In this document: piece by piece, positions 49,756-61,700 of the stretch | Layout of the letters: each line of letters begins with the position of its first letter | Position numbering within the stretch: the stretch's first letter is position 1 | NCBI GenBank assembly: GCA_964023205.1 | Contig: OZ026843.1 | Span: 2,031,029-2,095,028, forward strand | Length of the DNA stretch: 64,000 bases | Origin: Lutraria lutraria | Lineage: Eukaryota > Mollusca > Bivalvia > Venerida > Mactridae | Direction of reading: 5' to 3' | Program-made: the position numbers and the translations under genes | The notes under the pieces: model-generated | What the model saw: only the letters and a program-made list of their open reading frames with translations | What the model was told of the DNA's origin: nothing | Databases searched by the model: none

Positions 49756-52700
49756 CTACTCATTTTCTTCTCTCAGGTCATTTAGACCTTCAGATTCACC
49801 CCCTCCTCCCAGCTGACTGCTGTTACCATTCCCAGAACCCCCTTGTGTTCCACCAGACTGTGCCGCTTCCTGTGCAGCGGACTGGGCCATCATCTTTTGA
49901 CGTACTTCGCGAATCTTTAACTGTAATATATTCTTCGTTGGAAAAATCTCCTGATAATTTGACTGGAATGTGGCAGTTGCCTGGGCTAAATAAAAAAAAT
50001 TGAAATATATAATATAATCATATAACATACATAAAACTCTAATACAGTGCAAGAGAGGTGTAGAGAGAATTAGGTTATCTCAGAATGAAGTAAATCTTCT
50101 ATCATCCTTTAACCAAAGTCGGTTCACCCAAATAATCAACCCTTTTTCAGGAAGGAGTTATTCTTTCTAGATCCATTGGGTTACCAACTAGTACTAACTA
50201 ATTCCTCTAAATGACAAATATAAAACATTACTTATGAGTTGTATGTTTAAATAAATGACCATTACCAAAAGAAATGTCAAAGAAGACTCATGACTTGTCA
50301 AAGTGTCAAATCTTTAGTAAGCAATCCAACTGTTTACTTAATGAATGAGCAGACATAATGCCTAATTTTCGCACTCCATGTTACATGACATGACTGAAGC
50401 AGAATGTTCACACTCCATGTTACATGACATGACTGAAGCAGAAAGTTCACACTCCATGTTACATGACATGACTGAAGCAGAATGTTCACACTCCATGTTA
50501 CATGACATGACTGAAGCAGAAAGTTCACACTCCATGTTACATGACATGACTGAAGCAGAAAGTTCATTTACCTGATGGAAATAGACCATACTCCTCAAAT
50601 AGCTGCATGACAAGGTTTCTACGTTGATCTAATATCTTGCGTAAAGATGAGAACTGTCCAGGTGAACTTGGAGTTTTCGGTGTCATCGGCGAATGTAGCT
50701 CTCCTTCTCCAAATGGATCAGACCCAAGACCTGTCAGAACAGAACAGAACAGAACATGACATTATTAACTCTATTTACATAGTACAGCAACATAAGAGCA
50801 TACAAGGTATAATAAAGATTAACTATGCTTACCACATGACATATCATATAAATATTATTAAAATTGCTTGAAAGAGTGGGAAAGAGAGATAAATGCCCTA
50901 CTAACTAACAAACTGTATGTAATTTTGAAATGGGCAATAGGTATAGATTATAAAGTTTATAGGGATCATGAAAAGCATGCCAATACAACACAACAACATG
51001 TAGAATTTATCACACATCTGAGAGTTTCAAAACAAAAAGAACTGTCAAATATTACCACTTACTAGCTAAGTCTTAATTATATAAGTAGTTATCTTAAATT
51101 GTTGGTTGCTTTAATTTCATATAGCAAAATCTTTGAAAAAAGGTAAGAATGTTCATCTATCATAAACCAACAGAAACATTATTGTGACTTATTCTAATCA
51201 TATATATATATCAGGGTATCAATTGTAAGTTGAAAGGAACTTTCTGTCAGTATATGGCAGTAACGTGATTCTTTACATCTAACACTATATCTACACAGTG
51301 ACCATAAAGGCAGGAAATATGAAGATACTTACCAGGACGTCCAATAGCTGCGTCTGCTAATGTTTCCAAACTGAAGTTTTCGCCGAAGAATCTGTTACCA
51401 TCTACGCGGGCACTTCTCGGTGTTTTCTGAGAGGTGGGAGTGTGTGGTAGAGATGCATGGGGTGTGTGGGGCAATGACGGGGTGTGAGGAGTTTGAGGCG
51501 TGTCTGACATATGATCGGAACTGCCATCAGCATTGTCAGGCTTGGCTGAAATAGAAAATAGCATTACCAGTATTGAAAAATAGATAGATATATTTCTTCA
51601 TTATGGGCTGGTCAAAAAATACAATACATGTACCACAATATGTATATATCTCATATAGGTTTTTTCCCTTCAATTAATGTTAAAAATGATGTCAGCTTGT
51701 TTGCTAAAATTCATGTTTAAACAGTGACAAAATTTTGTTCTTTTAAAGCTGCATAACAAAGAACAAGAGGATTGAAAGATAAGCTCTCGCAGAAGACAAT
51801 ATATATTGAACTCAACAAATCATACCCAATGATGATGTCTTTCTTTTCTTCTTGTAGCTAACAATAATACCGCGAGGACTCTGTGGTAATGGTGTACACA
51901 CATCAGAGGTCTCTGGATTAAACTGTGGTAACTTCTCAAATCTTTCATCAAAATTCACCTTCTCCAATACCCTGTAAAATACATTTATATCTAATAAAAC
52001 ATAGAAATCTATCCTCAGGACAAGAATGTCCCCACTATGTAATGTGAAGTAAAAGAAAAGCAAGTCATAGAAGAACAGTATTTTGCTTGTTTGAGGTTTA
52101 TGCCCCTTTTCAGCAGTCTAGAGTCATATGAGGCAGACAGTTCGCCTAACCATCGTTCCTGGGAAGAACCAGTATTAGACTCCCAAGCTTTCTAAGCAAC
52201 TGCCTACTTTCTCATATATAAAGACATGGTCAGTAGCAGGGCCCACAACCCTCTATCAGTGAGAGGTTACAGTGACTTGAAGTCATTTATATTAACTAAA
52301 GACACATTAATTACAAAATGTACCAGGTTTAATATTCACTAGCTCAGAAAACCTCTCTGTTCTTTATCTGCTAACTAGTATATAAGTAATGATGACACTC
52401 TGATTATGGCGATAATTTGTGAAAAAATATTTTCTAAATTTAATAACAAATGAAAAAACTCCAGCAAAGAAAAGGACAGCACCTTTGTTGGATTCACTAA
52501 AATACACAACCTTAAAAACTATTTCATATAAAAAAATTATACAGTAAATCCTTGATTATCCAAATTCAGATTATTCATAAACCTGGTGTTATCCGAAATG
52601 ATATTTCGGTCTCGTTGATTTCGGATATACGAGGTTTTACTGTGTATAGTTCTGTACTTGGATACTTACTTCTCCATTCCATCATCTACATTCTTCTTAA

Positions 52701-55700
52701 ACATAATTCTTCTGGGACTATTGATACCAGGTGATGGCATAGGAGACGGTACATTCAGAGATCCAGGACTAGGCAATGGTGGCGGCTTACGTTTTATTTT
52801 CTCACCAGCCTAAAATATTCAAGTGATTGACATAAGTAATAATTCCATAATTTGTGTCACTACTCGAACAGGCCTGTGATTGCTCCAGGAGCAAAAAGGC
52901 TGAAATACCCTACCTACATCCAGCCACCCCCTCATGCTTGCAAAAACATAATTTTTGAGGTCAGACTGAATCTGGACCCTTTTGTTTAAAAGATTTTAGG
53001 ACAAAAAAGAGGAAATCAGATGAAAGGAGGAAGAATCACACCGCTGTCAAAGCACCATTTACGTTTCTTGCTTATTTTATCACTATATACTGAACACTAT
53101 TATTTTCTCAAATCTCACAATAAATAAGCTAACAATATAGACCAACCATTTAGCATACAGTAATGAGATTATACAACTGAGTAGAGGAAGATTTAGAACA
53201 CAAGCTCCTGATTGGTCCTTTTTGAACTCAGTCATAAAATTAGCCAATCATAAGGCTTCTTGGTGAAACTGATCTCCAAACAAACCTTTTAAACTTGGGG
53301 ACCTAAGTTGGGCACCAAGGAAAACCTTTTAAGTCATCTGATTGACAAATAGGTATAAAATGTGACTTGAATGTTGAAAAAAAAACTTGGATCAATGTAC
53401 AAGATTAATATTGACATAAATAAAATTTTATATGTTTTCTTTCACTTACAGATGGAGGAGGTGACAGCAACTGTAAAGAGCTGCTGCCTGACTCAGATTC
53501 TTCTGGAGCAGTCACAGTAATCTGTGTCACTAAGGAGCTTGTATCATGTGTAGGGTTCTTGTCTTCTAAAGAGGAATTCTCCTGGGAACCAGACTTACTG
53601 CTGTACACCTAAAATCATTAAATACATTTTTTACGTAATTAAAATTTGTGCGAAATACAACATCAGCATATTGTAATAGGAGGAGGAAAATAATGTATCC
53701 GATGAGGGGCTCGTTCCTCCTTCCTTTTTATGCAAAGTAATTAATCACGACAACCACAGGCTCTTTAGACTAACCCAGCCATTTGCATCACCCTAGCTCT
53801 ATAATTTCCAAGGCTAGTCACACACTCACGGCACCAAATGTAATAGGAGGAGGAAAAATAATGTACCAGATGCAGGGTTCGAACCCGCGACCTCCTGCTT
53901 GCAAGTCAGATGCTCTACCAACTGAGCTAATCGGGCTGGTGAATATCCCAGCCAATTTATAAATACAATATACCACATCGCTACAATATAAACTAGAGCT
54001 TTGTCACAGAGGTGACTAATACCCCCTCCGCCATTTTGACACTAAGAATGTGATAGTACACTATACGGCTAAGTTCAAGGGGACTCTGCAATGAGTGGAT
54101 CACTGGGCATGAAAATTGTGTCTTGCACATCTACATTTCATATTGATAAATTAATATATTTCAAGTTTCAATTCAAACCCTTGATAAAAGTGGAAGTAGT
54201 TTGCTCCACAAACTAAGACCATTGTACACTATGTGGCTATGTTCAAGGGCGCATAACTCAGGAATGAATGAACCGCTGGGAATGAAAATTGTGTCTTGTG
54301 CATCTACACTTCATGGTGATAACATATTTCAAGTTTCATTGCAATTGCCTAAAGAATGTGCAAGTAGTTTGCTCCACAAACTTAATTTTTATGCGGACGA
54401 CCGACTGACTGAGTGACTCCAATATACCCCTTCTCAAACTTCGTTTGCCGGCGTATAACAATTACATGAAAATTAAATTCAAGTACAACAGCATATCCTA
54501 CCTTTCTATCTTTTTTGAAGTGTTTAATACCATTCTCAGCAATGATTTCCTTGTATCTCTTCCCTTTTCCAGTTCTCTGTGGTTTACCATTAGCATCAAC
54601 TTCTACTGCTTCCTGTTGTTCAGGAGGCTCCGGGACATGTTTATTGACAGGTGATGGGGATAGCACTAAAGGTGAAGGTTTCTGAGGTCTGTGATCTAAT
54701 CCTGACTCTCTGGTACCTAATGATGGGGAGGTCCTCATTGGAGATAACATTGCTGAAGGTGAAGAGAGAGCTGACGACAGGTTTGGAGACATTGGATTAA
54801 ATCCTTTTGGTGTAGAAGGTTTCTGAGCTACAAATATACGAAAATAACAATTAAATCTTGAATAGATGATCAATAGCTTTCTATTGTTTTTCAAAATAAA
54901 ATCAGAAGAATTCCAACATGATTTGATTATTCTGTAAGATAAATGCAATGAGGGAACTCTCAGCTACATGATCACAAACAGGGTTTTTTCAGTATTTTGG
55001 GAGCATGACCCTTGACCCATATACCTTTTGGACTGGGAATTTCCGCTGTGTTTTGTAAACAAGAGGGCCATGATGGCCCTATAAATGCTCACCAGGAGAA
55101 AAGGTCATTTGGAGATTAACATTGTTGAAGTTTTCTATACGAGTCTAAGTAAGATCAAGTGACCCATCTGGGCCGTTTTTTATCCCATGGCCATTATATG
55201 AACAGATTTTTAATTTTCCTATATAAAATAGATTAAACCCCAGGGCAGGGCTAATTTTGACCCCGGGGCCATAATTTGAACAAACTTGGTAGAGGTCCAC
55301 TACACAATGCCACATACAAAATATCTAAGCTCTAGGCCTTGCGGTTTCGGAGAAGAAGATTTTTTAAATTTTCCTATATAAGTCTATATAAATCAAGTGA
55401 CCCCCGGGGCGGGGCCAATTTTGACCCTAGGGCAATAATTTGAACAAACTTGGTAGAGGTCCACTAGACAATGCTACATACCAAATATCTTAGCTCTAGG
55501 CCTTGTGGTTTCGGAGAAGAAGATTTTTTAAATTTTCCTATATAAGTCTATATAAATCAAGTGACCCCCGGGGCGGGGCCAATTTTGACCCTAGGGCATT
55601 AATTTGAACAAACTTGGTAGAGGTCAACTAGACAATGCTACATACCAAATATCTTAGCTCTAGGCCTTGTGGTTTCGGAGAAGAAGATTTTTTAAATTTT

Positions 55701-58700
55701 CCTATATAAAATAGAATAAACCCCAGGGCAGGGCCAATTTTGACACTGGGGCCATAATTTGAACAAACTTGGTAGAGGTCCACTAGACAATGCCACATAC
55801 AAAATATCTAAGCTCTAGGCCTTGCGGTTTCGGAGAAGAAGATTTTTTAAATTTTCCTATATAAGTCTATATAAATCAAGTGACCCTCGGGGCGGGGCCA
55901 ATTTTGACCCTAGGGCAATAATTTGAACAAACTTGGTAGAGGTCCACTAGACAATGCTACATACCAAATATCTTAGCTCTAGGCCTTGTGGTTTCGGAGA
56001 AGAAGATTTTTTAAATTTTCCTTTATAAAATAGAATAAACCCCAGGGCAGGGCCAATTTTGACACCAGGGCCATAATTTGAACAAACTTGGTAGAGGTCC
56101 ACTAGACAATGCCACATACAAAATATCTTAGCTCTAGGCCTTGCGGTTTCGGAGAAGAAGATTTTTTAAATTTTCCTATATAAGTCTATATAAATCAAGT
56201 GACCCTCGGGGCGGGGCCAATTTTGACCCTAGGGCAATAATTTGAACAAACTTGGTAGAGGTCCACTAGACAATGCTACATACCAAATATCTTAGCTCTA
56301 GGCCTTGTGGTTTCGGAGAAGAAGATTTTTTAAATTTTCCTTTATAAAATAGAATAAACCCCAGGGCAGGGCCAATTTTGACACCGGGGCTATAATTTCA
56401 ACAAACTTGGTAGAGGTCCACTAGACAATGCCACATACAAAATATCTAAGCTCTAGGCCTTGCGGTTTCGCAGAAGAAGATTTTTTAAATTTTCCTATAT
56501 AAGTCTATATAAATCAAGTGACCCCCGGGGCGGGGCCAATTTTGACCCTAGGGCAATAATTTGAACAAACTTGGTAGAGGTCCACTAGACTATGCTACAC
56601 ACCAAATATCAAAGCTCTAGGCATTGTAGTTTTTGACAAGAAGATTTTTTAAATTTCCTATATAAGTCTATGTAAAATCAAGTTACCCCCGGGGCGGAGC
56701 CAATTTTGACCCTAGGAAAATAATTTGAACAATATTTGTAGAGTTCCATTAGACAATGCTACATACCAAATATCTAAACTCTAGGCCATGTGGTTTCAGA
56801 CAAGAAGATTTTTTAAGTTTTTTCAATTTGTTGCCATAGCAACCAGAATTTTTAATGAAATTTAATTTTTTGAACAACTTTGAAAGGGGACCACCCAAGG
56901 ATCATTCCAGCCAAGTTTGGTTGCAATTGGCATAGGGGTGTAGGAGGAGATGTTGTTTTAAGTAAACATGGACGCCACGTATTCGTAACGACGCACGACG
57001 CACGATGGACGCCGGGCGATCACAAAAGCTCACCCTGAGCACATTCGTGCTCTGGTGAGCTAAAAATTGAGAAAACTATTGTGACTCCAATTTGACAATA
57101 TTTAAATGTGCACACACTATCATTATCCATGATGGGAACTTTCAATCATTACATGTCAATTACAGTGAAAGATCTCTTGTTTTCAGAGATTTTAGTTATT
57201 TTTTCAATTTTTTTTTATTTTTGGAAGTTTCAATTGTGAATACTTGCCTGTGAATTGGGAAAAAAGATACTATTTTCAATTGGGAATATGACCCAATATC
57301 AGCCATAAAATTAGCTCCAAAAAATCCCTGATAAACAAACTTCCCTGTCAAGATGAAAGTCAAATGAAGCTTAAACATAAATATCAAGTGTTCACCTGAA
57401 CTTGATCACCTGTCAAACACTAACCAGAAAACATGATTATCAATATTTATGAACAACATATGATTCATTACACTCCTACACTGTTACAGTAAGGTCACTC
57501 CTACCTTGAAGTGTATTGAATTTCTGCAGACTTTCTGTCCCTATAGGTATATTGGCGATAGTTGCCTTCACCTTCTGTGGGCGTGGTTGTAGATTTGAAC
57601 TTGTAATATAACCGATCTCGCCTTTCATATCTGACGCCATCGTAACATAACTCTGATTTTTGAGATTCATCACTCCTAGAATAGAATTTATTGATTTATC
57701 TTTTGGTTATATGAATGCACTGATCATACTTAATCTTGGCAAGGACCATACAGACATAAATTAATTTCTAGTTAAAATTTAATATGAAATGATTCTAGCA
57801 GCACCATGTGGGTGAATTTATTACAGAATATTAAAATAATAAGTATATGATATAGATTACCTTGATAAAACATGGGACTTTGACTTCTTGGTGGGCTATT
57901 GTTCTTAGGCATCACTTGGCTGGGCTTTGGAGCTATAGTGGGTTGGTTGGTAGCAGGACTTGTTGCCATAGCAACTGAGCCAGTAGATGAAGGACGCTGA
58001 ACACTTTGGGGCTGTAACAGGACCTGCTGTACAGTACCCTGTTGTCCTGTTAAGATAAGAATTAAGACATCTTTTATTTCATACCATTTCCTTTCATTCA
58101 GAATTAAATAAGCTGTTAATGCTTGCATGTAGTACAACCTCTCCAGAAAAGCCCACTCCAGTACAACCTCTCCAGAGAAGCCCACTCCAGTACAACCTCT
58201 CCAGTACAACCTCTCCAGAGAAGCCCACTCCAGTACAACTACTCCAGTATAACCTCTCCAGTACAACCTCTCCAGAGAAGCCCACTCCAGTACAACCTCT
58301 CCAGTACAACCTCTCCAGAGAAGCCCACTCCAGTACAACCTCTCCAGTACAACCTCTCCAGAGAAGCCCACTCCAGTACAACCTCTCCAGAGAAGCCCAC
58401 TCCAGTACAACCTCTCCAGAGCAGCCCTCTCTTGACCAACAACCCTTCATTAGTTTAAGTTCAGCATGATTTTTCCCAACTGTACCATTTAACTATTAAT
58501 TAAACCTTTATACAGCATCAACTTCACAACAACAACATAAATTCTTAAAGGAGGCTGCTTTGGAGAGGTTGCACTGTTGTAAGAATAAAACAGTTGGATT
58601 GAGTTTTTGTGTTTCATCAAGTACAAAGCATCATAATTATGCTGTAGCAATAAATCATAGGTTTGAAACAATGAAATGGAGGAATATTATTTATAACATT

Positions 58701-61700
58701 GTATTAATATTTCCTCTAGGGAAAATTCTAGGATTGTTAAAATAGTCTATTAACGAACATTTCAATCTTGTAAATAATTTAATAAATCATAAACAGACAT
58801 TCTCATTATAATTATCACTGCTGGTTCAATGAGTCCAGTAAAAATTACACGAATATTCCCAACAAGCGCTCTCTATACAGGTATGCTGTAAACTTGTAAT
58901 TTCATAATGAAATATTTGTACTATCAATGAAACACAAAAATAATTTTTCACCTTTCTGTGAATACATATGACTGTTTTTTTTCTGTAATTTAGACCACAG
59001 TTGACTCCAACACCACACAGAGAAAGTGTTTGCTAAAACACGTAGATCACAATTCATTTTGCCGTTGTATTAAAATGTATACAATATAATATCTGTGGTC
59101 TAAGTTAGATAGATCTCTCATAACTGTTGAAATTTCCATAGACAACGATGACTTGTGATCTATCCTACACCTACACAAACAAATTAAAAGCAATAAATAA
59201 TGAACATAAATTGTCAAGTCTTGACTGCCTATAAATAAGTTTTGTTGTACACACCTTGAACAGATCCGACATATTGTATGTAAGCTGGTGATGCTACCGT
59301 GGTAACGGCCTTCACTCCTGAACATGTAGCATTTATACTACTAGCTGGTTGTACGTACGCTAACCTGAAATGGTAGAAAATAAATTAGCTTTTTGTTTCA
59401 CATTCTAAGTCATGTAACAATCTTCTGTCCAGTATCTTTTAGGAACAATAGGACAAAGATGGTCCTATATCGCTGACAGGAGAATTATTACTTGCTGATG
59501 AAAACAATGTTTTCAACCTGTGTCATGAGGTCTGTTGTTATCAAGGTTTTCCTGTGACATGACCTGGTGACCTAGGTTCAAACTCAACTAAGATAACATT
59601 AAGACAAACATTCTGATAGTTCCATGAAGATCCAATAAAAATAGTGACCTTTCGAGTGTTCAAATTTGACCTCTTGACCAAATATTTTACCCTCAATGAC
59701 TCATCATCCAACTTATTCAAGATTTTGTCAATACTAACATTCTGACCCAATTTTGTGAAATCTAGTTAAAAATATATCCATTATAATTGTGTTCACCAGC
59801 AAAATTTGACGAGACACAACAATGGACAAAGACTGATCACAAAAGCTGACCAGGAACATTTTTGTGCTCATGTGAGCTAAAAATTCATGTAATTTTGTCT
59901 AAATATAAAATAATACAGAAACTTAGCTAATCCTGAATTCCCATTTTCTGGTAAAGATTTGAGAAGTTGCACAGTACTTACTTTTGGGTGGATGGTAAAA
60001 TAACTCTTTGTTGTTGTTGCTGCTGCTGCTGTTGATTCACTTGGACCTGTGTTTGTTGATATTGTATAGGAGCCTGAAGAGCTTGTTGTAAAGCTGGCTG
60101 CTGAAGAGCTTGTTGAATCAATGGTTGTTGATTATTGATGGCTTGAACAGGCTGAAGAGGTTGAAGAGATTGCTGAAGGTGTGCCTGAAAAAAATAGTGT
60201 GTAAAATGGTCAAATACAAATATCATGGTAGCTCTCATCCATCAGATCCTGTACAATTTCGTTCAGTTCAATATACAAATACAAACAAGCACACACACAC
60301 ACACACACCAAATTAATCTGGAATTATGACATCCCTGTATCCAAAGAAGGATGTTTCTAAATTTTGAAGAAAGAAAATGGATTTGGTGCCTAGTCCCTTT
60401 AAATCACATTTCTTGGTTTAGCAATACTTAGCAGTATGGTATAAATAACTAACCTGTATTTGTGTATTCTGGTGTCTAGATGCGTTCACTGCTGGATTCA
60501 TCGGTGAAGACTGTATCTGTAATTGTTGTGGTGTTGCTAGGATACCAGGAGATTGTGTAACTTGAACATACTGAGTCACAGTCTGTTTGTTGTTTACAAC
60601 ATTTTGACTAATAACCTGAAAATTAAATAAAGAAATTCTGTAATCTGACCGGTTGAAAACTAAAACAAGGCTCATCAAATCAGAACGGCAAAGTAACATT
60701 TTCAGAAGAAACTAGGGTTCTAATATAGGCAATGAATGAAGGTTGGAGGTAGTTGTTCATTGTAATATCTTCAATGGGAAGTGACCTAGAGAGTGGGGAG
60801 TGAAGTGCTCAATGGTTTTGTACATATACTTTATCATCCTAAAAGGTTTGCAGAAAGGAAAAGGAAATAGTTTGGTGCTATGAAGATATAATTTATTTCC
60901 AAGGAAATAAAAATGGAAAGAAATGTGATGTGAATATTAATGTATTTCAGCAAATACTGAACTAGTGGATGTGATTTCAGTTTTGACTTTTTATCTCCTA
61001 AGTGTGACCTTGACCTTGGAGGTACGGACCTGGGTCTAGTGCGGGACAAATCGTCTCATCATAATGAACATTTCTGCCTAGTAAATTTGGAATCCACGGA
61101 GGAGTGATAAAGTTGCAGAGTGGAAACGAATCTTTGGACAGACAAATTGTGCAACTACTATATACCCCACCTTTGGGGGGCATAAATTGCAAACTGTGTT
61201 AATTATTAACCTTAAGTTTTCATCCATATGACTTAAACAACTAAAAGCAACAGAGTATTTACACAATCATTAATTTTCCTATGTGTACAAAAATGAAAGA
61301 CAATAATATTTTCATTAATAATAGCTAGGTTACTATTTTTACTCATACTAATGAAGTAAATACCTGTATAGTCTGTGGAGCAGTGTTGAGTTGGGGCGAG
61401 ACTGCTGGAGATGGTTCTCGTTTTATTGGACTTTGAACGACCTTGAACCCAGGAGCTATCTGGATTTTACCACCTTGAACTTGCTGCGGGGATACTTGAA
61501 CTTGTTGTACAGACTGTGCAGTGGTAGCATTTTGGTTCCCAGCAAAGGTTAACTGAATACTACCCTGAGGAATCTGGGTACCAGGCAATGCCATTTGTAT
61601 CACATGATTTTGAAGTTTGCCTCCTGGTTGAGGTGTTTGCATTCTTATAGAAGGCAGGATATACTGTACATGAGTAGGCTGCACTTGTTGGTTGTATGTT

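Noticed and set aside
50334..50613. Repeated-peptide frames on both strands
   Set aside because: Products of the 39-bp minisatellite; the true exon is 50572-50730 in another frame.
53865..53936. Functional nuclear tRNA-Ala gene
   Set aside because: Stem mismatches and a SINE body directly downstream make it the head of a tRNA-derived SINE.
58094..58469. Several overlapping 100- to 200-codon frames on both strands
   Set aside because: They are readings of the 14/15-bp minisatellite inside a CIC intron; only 57861-58046 is a real exon there.
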